A stretch of 40,215 nt of DNA, taken from Desulfobacteraceae bacterium (GTDB lineage Bacteria; Desulfobacterota; Desulfobacteria; Desulfobacterales; Desulfobacteraceae). Each line of letters opens with the position of its first letter. The first letter of the stretch is position 1. Made by a program: the position numbers and the translations under genes. Shown piece after piece: positions 1 through 9,303 of this stretch. A model generated the notes under the pieces. That model made no database searches. It was not told the DNA's origin and saw only the letters and a list, made by a program, of their open reading frames with translations. The stretch covers positions 1-40,215 of the forward strand of contig JAAELK010000062.1 of assembly GCA_024226935.1 (NCBI GenBank). The letters run 5' to 3'.

Positions 1-330
1 AAATTGCATTTTTTTATGATTTTATGTGTTGCCTTAAAAATAATTTTATGCCACTGTTTGTTATTAAATGGAGTTCTTCTTGTCTTTTTACTTTAGACAC
101 CTTCCAATTGCGCATAACTTTTGCTCTGACCGCGGGGTTCGTTTGATTCACCAGGCCCTGGGTAAGTATCAAAATAAATATGGGGCCAAATGTTTTTTGA
201 AACCCAAAATCTACAAACCGACAAAAACACTTTACCTTTACTTTCAGTAACTATAGACTTATTGCCCTGGGGATCAACTTAGATTATCATTGGATTTAAT
301 TATTTATTTAATACAACTTGGAGCACTATC
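1..330. other. Left-edge intergenic region, no supported gene
   Basis: AT-rich stretch before the solute-binding protein gene. A 60-codon frame on the plus strand (68-250) has no ribosome-binding site and no recognisable motif, so I do not call it. The only functional element I can support is the ribosome-binding site of the next gene, GGAG at about 320-323, eight bases before its ATG. I see no convincing promoter, hairpin or repeat. Confidence 0.5.
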
Positions 331-1140
331 ATGTTATCTTTAAAGTCGGTAAGCATATCTATATTAATACTATTAAACCTCGGATTCTCCAGTACCGTAT
401 TTGCTGATCCTGCATTACGTGTCTGCACCACAGGTGACTATCCACCTCTAAGTTCATATGATGCAAAAACACAGACCTACCAAGGCTTTGCCATCTCTAT
501 TGCCAGGCAATTTGGAAAATATCTCAATCGCCAGGTGGTTTTTGTACCAAGCACTTGGTCAAACATGAATAAAGACTTACAAACAAAATGTGATATTGCC
601 ATGGGTGGAATTACCAACACCCCCGGGCGGGCAGCACTATTTAATCTATCTGAAAATATTTTGCCCAATCACAAAGCACCTATTTTCTCAAATATGAATA
701 ATATCCATTTTAAAAATTTTGTAGATATTGATAAAAAAGAGATAACAATTATTGAAAACAAAGGAGGCACCAACGAACCCTTTGCAAAAACACATATCAT
801 TAATGCCGCAATTAAAATTTTACCTGAAAATGCCCAGGTTTATGCCTGTTTAAACAAATATCCCAATCGTAAATATGTAATGTTTACCGATGCAATTGAA
901 ATTGAATACCGCAGCAACCAACCGGGAAGTATCTTGAGCAATAAGGGGATTAAATTTAAGGATATTCCAAATGACCCTGAAAGTTATAAGATCTATATGA
1001 CCAATAAAACAGATGAAGGTAAAATATTGATTGATGCAATGAACAAATTTCATCAATCACACCCCAAGAAATTTAAGCAATGGTATCAAGCATCTTTGCA
1101 TCTCAATTATCCGCAAACCAAGGTCAGCTGCCCTTTTTAA
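331..1140 (+). CDS. Periplasmic solute-binding protein, cyclohexadienyl dehydratase (PheC)-like
   Basis: A 269-residue exported protein of the bacterial extracellular solute-binding family 3 fold. Residues 1-25 form a signal peptide with a hydrophobic core ending in VFA, and the mature chain begins DPALRV. The start of the mature domain (VCTTGDYPPLS), the DIAMGGI segment near residue 91, a GGTNEPFA segment near 148 and FTDAIE near 185 match the order of motifs I know from periplasmic cyclohexadienyl dehydratases and their amino-acid-binding relatives. The length fits the family. PheC dehydrates prephenate or arogenate in the periplasm; relatives only bind amino acids for ABC uptake. No permease or ATPase gene is adjacent, which leans slightly towards an enzyme or orphan receptor. 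The substrate cannot be read from the sequence. The ATG at 331 has GGAG eight bases upstream. Confidence 0.75.
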   Translation: MLSLKSVSISILILLNLGFSSTVFADPALRVCTTGDYPPLSSYDAKTQTYQGFAISIARQFGKYLNRQVVFVPSTWSNMNKDLQTKCDIAMGGITNTPGRAALFNLSENILPNHKAPIFSNMNNIHFKNFVDIDKKEITIIENKGGTNEPFAKTHIINAAIKILPENAQVYACLNKYPNRKYVMFTDAIEIEYRSNQPGSILSNKGIKFKDIPNDPESYKIYMTNKTDEGKILIDAMNKFHQSHPKKFKQWYQASLHLNYPQTKVSCPF

Positions 1141-1207
1141 ATCAAAAGAGATCAAAGGCACAGGGTGGCCTCCATGTTTTTTTTTAAAATCGGTCCCCTA
1201 AAAAAAC

Positions 1208-1236
1208 TTGACACAGGGACTGGATAACTATATCAT
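1208..1236 (+). promoter_or_regulatory. Sigma-70-type promoter of the tetR-efflux operon
   Basis: TTGACA at 1208-1213, a 17-base spacer and TATCAT at 1231-1236. The -35 box is perfect, the spacing is optimal and the -10 box has one mismatch. It lies about 105 bases before the TetR start and points into the efflux operon. The -10 box abuts the first of two palindromes that look like repressor operators. Confidence 0.7.
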
Positions 1237-1269
1237 GACCCTATAGTCATTTTTTTGACTCGCCGGTCA
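1236..1269. promoter_or_regulatory. Tandem palindromic operators, probable TetR-family binding sites
   Basis: Two copies of a 14-bp palindrome with consensus TGACY-N4-RGTCA. TGACCCTATAGTCA is at 1236-1249 and TGACTCGCCGGTCA at 1256-1269. All five positions of each arm pair within each copy. The centres are 20 bp apart, about two helical turns, so two repressor dimers could bind the same face of the DNA. The first copy begins at the last base of the -10 box and the second covers the expected transcribed start. A repressor bound here would block the operon that encodes the adjacent TetR protein. The protein-site pairing is inferred from position. Confidence 0.65.
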
Positions 1270-1342
1270 CGCCACATAAATCAAGGGTTGCTCTGGAGAC
1301 TTATCAGGGCAACCCTTGGCTATTTTAAGAAAAGGAAACGAC

Positions 1343-1927
1343 ATGACTGCTGTCCGCAGGAAAAAGGAATTAGTTGATAATTTAATTAAGGATGAAATTG
1401 TAAAGACAGTTTTGACCCTTGTTCAAAAAGAGCATGCCATAACCATGGATGAAATTGCAAAACAATGCGGAATAGCCAAGGGCACCTTATATAACTATTT
1501 TGCAAATAAAGAAGAACTGCTAAATTATGTTCATGATGCTGTAATCCTCCCCATGCAACAAACACATAATGCCATATTTGAAAGCCCCAAAGACCCACTG
1601 GATAAACTCCATGAATTTATTGAAGCGGTATTTAACGTTAGAGAAGATGTCTACCTTTATTTTCACTTTGTTCAAGACAAAAAAACCGTAGGTGATGCAA
1701 TCAACGAAAGACATAATTTTATGATACGCCCCCTGGTTAAGTTATGTTCCCAGGGCATCCAGAAGGGTAATTTTATCGACGTTGACCCCTATGTTCTGGC
1801 AGAAATGATTTACGGAACTGTGGTAGGTCCTGTGAAATTCATGCTGCCCAGATGTGCGCAAAAACACGATAGAAAAAAAATCAAAACAGATATAATCTGT
1901 CTCATTGACAAAATTATACTCAAGTAA
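1343..1927 (+). CDS. TetR/AcrR-family transcriptional repressor of the efflux operon
   Basis: A 194-residue one-component regulator. The N-terminal helix-turn-helix lies at about residues 15-62, with MDEIAKQCGIAKGTLYNYF as the recognition unit typical of TetR proteins. The C-terminal part is the divergent all-helical ligand-binding and dimerisation domain. I chose the ATG at 1343 because AAAAGGAAA precedes it at good spacing; an in-frame TTG at 1316 lacks such a site. It is the first gene after a strong promoter with twin palindromes, and its stop is 12 bases before the adaptor gene. This is the usual layout of an autoregulated repressor that senses an efflux substrate and releases the pump operon. 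The inducer is unknown. Confidence 0.9.
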   Translation: MTAVRRKKELVDNLIKDEIVKTVLTLVQKEHAITMDEIAKQCGIAKGTLYNYFANKEELLNYVHDAVILPMQQTHNAIFESPKDPLDKLHEFIEAVFNVREDVYLYFHFVQDKKTVGDAINERHNFMIRPLVKLCSQGIQKGNFIDVDPYVLAEMIYGTVVGPVKFMLPRCAQKHDRKKIKTDIICLIDKIILK

Positions 1928-1939
1928 TCAGGAGAAAAC

Positions 1940-3082
1940 ATGAGGGTGAAATTATTAACAGGATTAACTTTTCTGATCCTTTTAGGCATCGGTTATTTTT
2001 TATTCATGGGACAAGAACAAGTAATACCTGCTCAAATAAAAAAGCAAGCCTCCCCCCCTGTGGAAGTAACGGTGTATACAATAAAACAAGAAACGATGAT
2101 ATTCACCAAAGATCTTTTTGGCCGCACCAGCGCCTATCAAACAGCACAGATACGTCCCCAGGTATCAGGGATTATCCTCAAACGCTTATTTACAGAAGGA
2201 AGTGTCGTAAAAAAAGGACAACAGCTTTATCAGATTGATCCTGCAACCTATATGACGGCATATAACAGTGCTGCGGCCAGTCTTGGCCAGGCCAAGGCGG
2301 ATCTTACGGCTGCCGAACCTAAGGCCAGAAGATATGCAAAACTTGTAAAATCAGGGGGTGTCAGTCGCCAGGCCTATGATGATGTCGTGGCCTCTCTGGC
2401 CCAGTCAAAAGCCTTGGTCACGGTTGCAAAAGCCAATCTGGCAACGGCTCAAATCAACCTGAATTATACCAAAGTGTTTGCACCCATATCCGGCCGAATC
2501 GGCAAATCTTTTGTCACCCAGGGAGCTTTAGTCACAACCGACCAGACAACGGCACTTGCAACCATACAAAACCTAAATCAAATATATGTGGATGTGAGCC
2601 AGTCAAGTCAAGCCCTCATGAAACTGCGCAAACAAATGGACACAAAAAACCAAAACCCTGAAGCTACACTGTTCACAGACGGTGAGACCTATGCCCACAA
2701 AGGAAAAATAATGTTTTCCGATGTAACGGTGGACGAGGGAACGGGCATGGTTCTTTTGAGGATACTCTTTCCCAATCCCAATGACGAGCTGCTCCCAGGA
2801 TTGTTTGTCAAGGCCCGGGTGGAGCAATCCAGACAAGATGACGCGATAACCATACCACAACAGTCAGTTGTTAGAAATGCCGATAACAGTACTACTGTGT
2901 GGGTTGTTGATAAGACAGGCACGGTCAATACCCGGAAAATCACCGTTTCCCAAGCCATTGGAAACAAATGGCTGGTAACATCCGGTCTGAAACGAGGAGA
3001 CAAGATTGTGGTGGAGGGACTGCAAAAAATCCAGCCCGCTGCAAAGGTAACCTCCGTGGAAATGCAGCCTTCCAACAATTGA
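1940..3082 (+). CDS. RND efflux periplasmic adaptor (membrane fusion protein, AcrA/MexA-like)
   Basis: A 380-residue adaptor that bridges the inner-membrane RND pump and the outer-membrane channel. Residues 1-25 are a hydrophobic anchor or uncleaved signal; there is no lipobox cysteine, unlike AcrA. Next come a biotinyl-lipoyl-like half (QIRPQVSGII, near 73-82), an alanine-rich helical hairpin (about 100-175), the second lipoyl half (FAPISGRIGKS, near 181) and beta-barrel and membrane-proximal domains to the end (IVVEGLQKIQPAAKV). Length and domain order are normal for the family. GGAG sits five bases before the ATG. The downstream pump gene starts 15 bases after the stop. Confidence 0.93.
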   Translation: MRVKLLTGLTFLILLGIGYFLFMGQEQVIPAQIKKQASPPVEVTVYTIKQETMIFTKDLFGRTSAYQTAQIRPQVSGIILKRLFTEGSVVKKGQQLYQIDPATYMTAYNSAAASLGQAKADLTAAEPKARRYAKLVKSGGVSRQAYDDVVASLAQSKALVTVAKANLATAQINLNYTKVFAPISGRIGKSFVTQGALVTTDQTTALATIQNLNQIYVDVSQSSQALMKLRKQMDTKNQNPEATLFTDGETYAHKGKIMFSDVTVDEGTGMVLLRILFPNPNDELLPGLFVKARVEQSRQDDAITIPQQSVVRNADNSTTVWVVDKTGTVNTRKITVSQAIGNKWLVTSGLKRGDKIVVEGLQKIQPAAKVTSVEMQPSNN

Positions 3083-3097
3083 TAACAGGATAAGAGA

Positions 3098-6000
3098 ATG
3101 TCGAAATTTTTTATAGATCGCCCCATATTTGCATGGGTTATTGCCATCGTCATCATGCTGGCCGGACTCTTTGCTGTATTTAGCTTGCCGGTGGCACAAT
3201 ACCCCCCAATTGCACCGCCCAGCATCAATATCTCAACTTCCTATCCCGGGGCATCCGCAAAAACACTGGAGAACAGTGTAACCCAGGTCATTGAGCAAAA
3301 TCTGACAGGAATTGATAATCTCAGATATTTTTCCTCCGCAAGCGACAGCAGCGGCAACTTATCTATTACCTTGACATTTGAACCGGAAGCAGATCCCGAC
3401 ATCGCCCAGGTACAGGTACAAAACAAGGTACAGGCAGTAACAAGCTCTCTGCCCCAGGAGGTTCAAAGCCAGGGTGTGACTGTCAGTAAAGCATCAAAGA
3501 GTTTTCTCATGATCGTCGCCCTTTATTCAAAGGACAGGAGCATGAATGAACATGACATAAGCGACTATATTGTATCCAATATGGCAGATCCACTAAGTCG
3601 TGTTCAAGGCGTGGGGGATTTGACCGTCTTCGGGCAGCAACACTCCATGCGCATCTGGCTTAATCCGGAAAAACTGCACAGCTACGGCCTGATGCCTTCC
3701 GAGGTAAAAGCTGCCATACAGGCACGCAACTATGATGTTACCCCGGGTCAATTGGGCGGAACACCGGCGGTTAAAGGACAACAGTTAAACGCAATAATAT
3801 CAGCCCAGTCCAAACTGCAAACCATAGCTGATTTTGAAAAAATTCTGATAAAGGTAAACCGAGATGGATCCCAGGTCAGACTCAAAGATGTTGCAAGAGT
3901 TGAGCTGGGGGTTCAAAACTATGATTCAATAGGCAGATTCAAGGGACAACCTGCTGCCGGCATGGCTGTCAGTCTTAGCACAGGGGCCAATGTTCTTGAT
4001 ACAAACAATCGCGTCAAGGCAAAAGTTAAAGAACTGGAAGCTTTCATGCCCAAGGGACTAAGCGTAGTATATCCCTACGACACAACCCCCTTTGTCAGAA
4101 TCTCCATCCATGAAGTCGTAAAGACAATTTTCGAGGCCATTGTTCTAGTCTTTTTAATCATGTATCTGTTCTTACAAAACTTTCGAGCAACTCTGATACC
4201 TACAATCGCCGTGCCTGTAGTTTTGCTGGGAACCTTTGGTATTTTATCTATCTGCGGACTTACCATCAACGTACTTACCATGTTTGCCGTGGTGCTGGCC
4301 ATAGGCCTTTTGGTGGATGATGCCATTGTTGTGGTGGAGAACGTTGAGCGGGTTATGACCGAAAAGAGGCTTTCCCCCAAAAAAGCAACCCAGGAGTCCA
4401 TGGAGCAGATCACCGGAGCCCTGGTGGGTATTGCCCTGGTACTTTCCGCCGTATTTATTCCCATGGCCTTTTTCAGCGGTTCCACAGGGATAATCTACCG
4501 CCAGTTTTCCATTACCATTGTATCGGCCATGACCCTGTCTGTTCTTGTGGCTCTGGTCCTGACACCGGCACTGTGTGCCACCATGCTCAAACCCCTGGAC
4601 GCTGCCCACAACCAAGAAAAAAAGGGTTTTTTCGGCTGGTTTAATAAAAATTTTAATGCGGGAAGACTCAAATACCGCAAAAGCGTGGGATATATTGCGG
4701 CAAGATCCTTCAGATTTATCATTATCTACCTCTTGATTATTGGCGGGCTTTTCTACATGTTCCGACAGTTGCCCACATCATTTTTGCCCGATGAAGATCA
4801 GGGTATGATGATGATAATGCTTTCCGCCCCCCCCGGCGCCACAATGGAACGAACCAGACAGAGTATGAAAAAGGTGGAAGATTATTTTATGACCCAGGAG
4901 GCCAAGAATGTTAACAGCGTCTTCACCGTTACGGGCAAAAGTTTTGCCGGGAATGGACAAAATGTGGGAATGGGTTTTGTACAACTAAAAGACTGGTCCC
5001 TGCGAACCAGCCCTGATCAACAATCTGCTGCCATTGCCCAGAGGGCCATGGCCAAACTGCATACCATCAAAGACGCCTCTGTATTTGCCTTTATCCCCCC
5101 CCCTATTACCGAGCTTGGCAACGCTAGCGGTTTTGATTTTGAACTGATTGATCAGGCAGGCCTCGGACATAACGCCCTGGTAAAGGCAAAAAAGCTTATG
5201 CTTGGCCTGGCATCAAAAGACCCCAGGCTCATAGGCGTTCGTCCAAACGGCATGGAAGACGTGTCCCAATATAAACTGGATATTGATTATGATAAGGCTG
5301 AAGCCCTGGGTGTAGCCAATTCAGACATCACCGATATCCTTACAACCGCCTGGGGATCAACCTATGTAAACGATTTTATCGATAAAGGGCGGGTTAAAAA
5401 AGTATATATGCAGGGAGATGCCCGTTTTAGAATGCTCCCTGGAGATATAAACAAATGGTATGTTCGTAATGCAAAAGATGAAATGGTGCCGTTTTCATCC
5501 TTTATCAAAGGGCATTGGACATATGGTTCTCCCAAACTTGAACGATATAACGGATTCTCATCCATGGAAATCCTGGGTGCCCCTGCCCCCGGGATCAGTT
5601 CCGGAGATGCCATGGCAATAATTCAAACCCTGGCAAAAAAATTACCAAAAGGAATCGGGCTTAAATGGACAGGACTGTCCTACGAAGAACAGATGGCTGG
5701 ATCACAGACAGGGCTTTTATATGCTGTTTCTCTTCTCTTTGTATTCTTGTGCCTTGCGGCATTGTACGAAAGCTGGTCGATTCCTTTTTCAGTAATACTC
5801 ATCGTTCCCTTGGGAATTATTGGTGCAGTTCTTGCCACTTTTATGGCCAGGCTTTCCAACGACGTGTATTTTCAGATAGGACTGCTCACGACCACGGGCC
5901 TGGCTGCTAAAAATGCCATTCTCATCGTTGCCTTTGCAAAGGAACTCTATGAAGACGGGAATCCCATTATCGATTCCGCCATGGCGGCGGCGGGGCAAAG

Positions 6001-6241
6001 ACTTCGTCCAATTATCATGACATCCATGGCATTCCTTCTGGGAGTTACCCCCCTTGCCATATCAAACGGAGCCGGATCTGCCAGCCAGAATGCCATCGGC
6101 ATCGGAATCATTGGTGGCATGGTAAGTGCGACAACCCTGGTCATCATATTTGTACCGCTATTCTTTATTATCATTGAAAAATGGTCGGAGAAAAGACAAA
6201 AGATTAAACATGGCCGAAATGAGGAAAAATATGTCAAATAA
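3098..6241 (+). CDS. RND multidrug efflux permease (AcrB/HAE1-type)
   Basis: A 1047-residue proton-driven inner-membrane pump of the hydrophobe/amphiphile efflux family. It begins with the usual [14 protein letters not shown] first membrane helix, followed by the first large periplasmic porter loop. Membrane helices 2-6 include [17 protein letters not shown] near residue 405, whose paired aspartates are the proton-relay residues of AcrB. A second periplasmic loop follows from about 560 to 870, and the last helices contain GLAAKNAIL and [14 protein letters not shown]. It is full length with no frameshift. It pairs with the adaptor upstream and the outer-membrane channel downstream, whose coding region overlaps its 3' end by 11 bases. 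Substrates cannot be predicted from sequence. Confidence 0.96.
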   Translation: MSKFFIDRPIFAWVIAIVIMLAGLFAVFSLPVAQYPPIAPPSINISTSYPGASAKTLENSVTQVIEQNLTGIDNLRYFSSASDSSGNLSITLTFEPEADPDIAQVQVQNKVQAVTSSLPQEVQSQGVTVSKASKSFLMIVALYSKDRSMNEHDISDYIVSNMADPLSRVQGVGDLTVFGQQHSMRIWLNPEKLHSYGLMPSEVKAAIQARNYDVTPGQLGGTPAVKGQQLNAIISAQSKLQTIADFEKILIKVNRDGSQVRLKDVARVELGVQNYDSIGRFKGQPAAGMAVSLSTGANVLDTNNRVKAKVKELEAFMPKGLSVVYPYDTTPFVRISIHEVVKTIFEAIVLVFLIMYLFLQNFRATLIPTIAVPVVLLGTFGILSICGLTINVLTMFAVVLAIGLLVDDAIVVVENVERVMTEKRLSPKKATQESMEQITGALVGIALVLSAVFIPMAFFSGSTGIIYRQFSITIVSAMTLSVLVALVLTPALCATMLKPLDAAHNQEKKGFFGWFNKNFNAGRLKYRKSVGYIAARSFRFIIIYLLIIGGLFYMFRQLPTSFLPDEDQGMMMIMLSAPPGATMERTRQSMKKVEDYFMTQEAKNVNSVFTVTGKSFAGNGQNVGMGFVQLKDWSLRTSPDQQSAAIAQRAMAKLHTIKDASVFAFIPPPITELGNASGFDFELIDQAGLGHNALVKAKKLMLGLASKDPRLIGVRPNGMEDVSQYKLDIDYDKAEALGVANSDITDILTTAWGSTYVNDFIDKGRVKKVYMQGDARFRMLPGDINKWYVRNAKDEMVPFSSFIKGHWTYGSPKLERYNGFSSMEILGAPAPGISSGDAMAIIQTLAKKLPKGIGLKWTGLSYEEQMAGSQTGLLYAVSLLFVFLCLAALYESWSIPFSVILIVPLGIIGAVLATFMARLSNDVYFQIGLLTTTGLAAKNAILIVAFAKELYEDGNPIIDSAMAAAGQRLRPIIMTSMAFLLGVTPLAISNGAGSASQNAIGIGIIGGMVSATTLVIIFVPLFFIIIEKWSEKRQKIKHGRNEEKYVK

Positions 6242-7658
6242 AATAATTGCTATGGCAGCAGCAATATTGCTGCTGCTCACAACCGGCTGTACCATGATAC
6301 CCGAATATAAACGTCCGGATCTTCCCGTCGCAAATAGCTGGCCTACAGGCACTGCCTATCCCCAGGCCGACTCCAATGACAAGCCGTCTGCCGGCGTGGT
6401 ATCCGACATCGCCTGGAAAGATTATTTCAAATCGGAACACCTTAAAGCCCTTATAGAAAGGACCTTGAAAAATAACCGAAACCTGAGAGTTGCCGCACTC
6501 AATATTGATAGGGCAAAGGCAGCATACAGAATACAGCGTTCGGAAAGCTTTCCAACAATTACGGGGGAAAGTTCATTTTCCAGAACTGGTACACCTGAAG
6601 ATCTCAGATCCTCAGGTGACTCTTCAACCAATTCCACCCTTAGTGCAAATCTTGCTGTGACGGCCTATGAACTGGATTTTTTCGGCCGGGTCAAAAGTCT
6701 TAATAAAGAAGCTCTTGAAACCTATCTATCAACCAGGCAAGCCCTTTTAAATACACGTATTGTGTTGATAGCTGAGACCACAGACGCCTATCTTACATAT
6801 CTGGCCGATAAAAAACTGCTGAAACTTGCAAAAGACACATTAAAGGCACAGCAAGAAACATATGCCGTGGTTAAACAACAATATCATCTAGGTTCAGTGC
6901 CCCAGCTTGACCTGGCCCAGGCAACCACATCCGTCGAAAGCGCAAAAGTTTCCATCGCCGCATATACCCGTGATATGGCCCAGGCAAAAAATACCATCGT
7001 CCTACTCGCGGGATCCGGCGTGGATGACCTTCTTAATAACCATGAAACCATAGACAACATCCAATTTATGGAAAACCTTCCCAAAGGCCTGCCTTCCACA
7101 ATTTTAACGGCAAGACCCGACATCCGGGAGGCAGAGCACCAATTGAAAGCCGCAAATGCGGATATTGGAGCCGCCAGAGCTGCCCTTTATCCAAAGATCA
7201 GCCTTACAGGTGCCTTTGGGCTTGCCAGTGACAGCCTGTCCTCACTATTTAAGTCAGGCGCTGCCAGGGCATGGAACTTTACCCCTTCGGTTTCCATCCC
7301 TATATTCAACCGAGAGGGCCTCAACGCGAGCCTGGAAGTAGCCAAGGTGGATGAAAAAATTGCCGCCAATTCATATGAAGCCGCGATCCAGACCGCCTTT
7401 AAGGAGGTGGCTGACCAATTAGCTGCCAGGGGAACATATAAAAACCAATTGGCTGCTCAAAATGCGCTGGTTAACGCCAGTCAAAAAGCATATGAACTAT
7501 CTTCTGCCAGATATGAAAACGGTATTGATGATTTTTTGACCGTCTTGGATTCCCAGAGATCTCTTTTTGAAGTCGAACAACAGGCAGTGATAATCAAGCA
7601 AGCTTATTTAAGTAACATTGTTAATATATACAAAGTACTGGGAGGAGGACGACTATAA
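6231..7658 (+). CDS. RND efflux outer-membrane lipoprotein channel (OprM/NodT family)
   Basis: A 475-residue TolC-like channel that completes the tripartite pump. The N terminus is a lipoprotein signal with lipobox LLTTGC, so the mature protein is acylated on cysteine. It continues with [11 protein letters not shown], the YxxP-type opening typical of NodT-family proteins. Two internally homologous outer-membrane efflux repeats follow; the first contains YELDFFGRV and the second [21 protein letters not shown] place the start at 6231 because GAGGA lies five bases upstream, and this gives a normal lipoprotein signal; upstream in-frame starts would add a charged extension. The coding region overlaps the pump stop by 11 bases, which indicates translational coupling. 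Confidence 0.93.
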   Translation: MSNKIIAMAAAILLLLTTGCTMIPEYKRPDLPVANSWPTGTAYPQADSNDKPSAGVVSDIAWKDYFKSEHLKALIERTLKNNRNLRVAALNIDRAKAAYRIQRSESFPTITGESSFSRTGTPEDLRSSGDSSTNSTLSANLAVTAYELDFFGRVKSLNKEALETYLSTRQALLNTRIVLIAETTDAYLTYLADKKLLKLAKDTLKAQQETYAVVKQQYHLGSVPQLDLAQATTSVESAKVSIAAYTRDMAQAKNTIVLLAGSGVDDLLNNHETIDNIQFMENLPKGLPSTILTARPDIREAEHQLKAANADIGAARAALYPKISLTGAFGLASDSLSSLFKSGAARAWNFTPSVSIPIFNREGLNASLEVAKVDEKIAANSYEAAIQTAFKEVADQLAARGTYKNQLAAQNALVNASQKAYELSSARYENGIDDFLTVLDSQRSLFEVEQQAVIIKQAYLSNIVNIYKVLGGGRL

Positions 7659-7745
7659 TCTCCCGACAATTATTTTTTTTACAAATATCACCCAAATGAT
7701 CCAAGGTGTTTGTCCAATATATTAAATATAAAGAAAAGAACCTTC

Positions 7746-8936
7746 ATGCAATCTCAAACAAAATTATCTAAATCCAACCATATTCCATTTTTACTCCCCC
7801 TACTGGGAATGCTGGCTGCCTTTCCGCCCCTGTCGACTGATATGTATCTGCCGGCCATTCCCCATCTTGTAAAACTATGGGGAGTTGATCTGACAACCAT
7901 TAATCTTACCCTGGTCTGTTTTTTTTTAAGTTATAGTCCGGCTCTTCTGATATATGGTCCCCTTTCCGACCGATTCGGCAGAAAAAAACCCCTGCTGGCA
8001 GGAATAAGTTTATTCATTATCGGCTGTCTTTTATGTGCCAGCGCAGAATCGGTACAGACCCTGATTTATGCCAGAATACTTCAGGCCGTTGGAGCTGCCG
8101 GTCCCTCGGCCCTAGGTTTTTCCATCACCAAGGATCACTATTCAGGCCCGGAACGCCATAAAATACTGGCCATGATCGCTATTATTGTTTCCATAACACC
8201 CATGATGGGACCAACATTGGGATCCTGGGTCATGATGCTTGGAAGCTGGCACACTATTTTCGTTCTCCAGGCAGCCGTTGCAATCATCTGTATTTTTGGT
8301 GTCTGCTACATGCCAGAAACCAATACAACGCCACGGTATATCCCCATAAAAAAAATAGCAGGACCCTATTTATCCCTGTTCAAAAATCCACGTTTTTTAA
8401 TCTTCACCCTGGTGTTTGCTATCGTAATGAGTCCGTTTTTTGCCTTTATTGCAGCCTCGGCCGATATTTACATCACCGGGTTCAAAATATCGGAACAGGC
8501 CTTTGGTCTTTTTTTCGGCCTCAATGCCCTGTCTTTCATGGCAGGCTCTTTTATCTGCATGAAGCTTGTAATGAAACTCAATGATACAACATTATTCAGG
8601 CTTGGATTCGGCCACAAGATCATTGGAGGCTTGCTGCTCATAATACTCCCCCATTCATATATCTTATCCTTTACCATCCCCATGTGCCTTATCGCCTTTG
8701 GCTTCGGACTGACCCGTCCTTTAAGCGTAAACCTTATTTTGGAAACAACAAACAAGGATACAGGCTCGACCTCATCATTGATGATGTTTACCAATTTTAT
8801 TTTTGCTGCCATCATCATGTGGTTCATCTCCCTGTGCGGAGAATGGAAAATGATAACCATCGGTTTTCTGGCCGTTTCAACAAGCCTTATAGCCCTCTTT
8901 GTTCTTCGGAGTATGGTAAAAAAAGACAAGGACTAA
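7746..8936 (+). CDS. MFS drug exporter, Bcr/CflA family
   Basis: A 396-residue major facilitator with 12 predicted membrane helices. STDMYLPAIPHL near residue 30 and GPLSDRFGRKKPLL near 75 are the first-helix and A-motif signatures of the Bcr/CflA drug:H+ antiporters. The ATG at 7746 is preferred over an in-frame TTG at 7710 because it gives the normal short cytoplasmic N terminus; the upstream AAGAAAAGAA is only a weak ribosome-binding site. It follows the RND channel by 87 bases in the same direction, so it may be read from the tetR promoter. A 5-bp GGGAG/CTCCC hairpin followed by a T-run just after the channel stop could reduce read-through. The substrate is unknown. Confidence 0.9.
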   Translation: MQSQTKLSKSNHIPFLLPLLGMLAAFPPLSTDMYLPAIPHLVKLWGVDLTTINLTLVCFFLSYSPALLIYGPLSDRFGRKKPLLAGISLFIIGCLLCASAESVQTLIYARILQAVGAAGPSALGFSITKDHYSGPERHKILAMIAIIVSITPMMGPTLGSWVMMLGSWHTIFVLQAAVAIICIFGVCYMPETNTTPRYIPIKKIAGPYLSLFKNPRFLIFTLVFAIVMSPFFAFIAASADIYITGFKISEQAFGLFFGLNALSFMAGSFICMKLVMKLNDTTLFRLGFGHKIIGGLLLIILPHSYILSFTIPMCLIAFGFGLTRPLSVNLILETTNKDTGSTSSLMMFTNFIFAAIIMWFISLCGEWKMITIGFLAVSTSLIALFVLRSMVKKDKD

Positions 8937-9303
8937 CCACCAAAATCCCAGGGGGAAAGGGAGGACAATTTTAAGAAATTCATATTTTCAGGCAATTGCC
9001 TCTCTCAGCCTCCGGGATTCGGATCTTTAGCACTACCAAGAACAGCACTGGGGGATATTATTCTAAGTTCGTATTCCTCAAGCGACAACCTGCTACGCAT
9101 GGCTTCATCAGAAAATATTTCACCTAATCGCATTATAGATCTTTTATTAAATAGTCCGCAAATAAAATCAACAAACTAAAGCAACGAGCTGCCCCAATTT
9201 ACTGATTTAACGAATAAGGGTGACTCAGATACAAGGCGTATTAAAAGTTTAATACGCCTTTGACTTTTGATGCAACGTAAGTAAATGAGCCCAATTTTCA
9301 ATC
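8937..9303. other. Convergent intergenic region with a palindrome and a 42-codon frame
   Basis: This region separates the 3' ends of the MFS gene (plus) and the antiporter gene (minus). It holds the perfect palindrome described separately. It also holds a 42-codon minus-strand frame (9005-9133) that opens MRLGEIFSDEAM. The residue composition of that frame looks protein-like, but it lacks a clear ribosome-binding site and I recognise no family. It could be a gene remnant or a chance frame. Confidence 0.4.
9233..9260. repeat. Perfect 13-bp inverted repeat (possible terminator or small repeat element)
   Basis: AAGGCGTATTAAA and its exact reverse complement are separated by two bases. On either strand this would fold into a strong hairpin. 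It lies between two convergent genes, so transcription termination is a reasonable role, but neither side has the T-run of a classic intrinsic terminator. Weakly similar ATTTACT words lie outside the arms in inverted orientation, at roughly 9200 and 9285. That would also fit a dispersed miniature repeat element. Confidence 0.5.

Noticed and set aside
68-250. 60-codon plus-strand frame at the left edge
   Set aside because: No ribosome-binding site, no family resemblance, and a composition that fits random AT-rich DNA.
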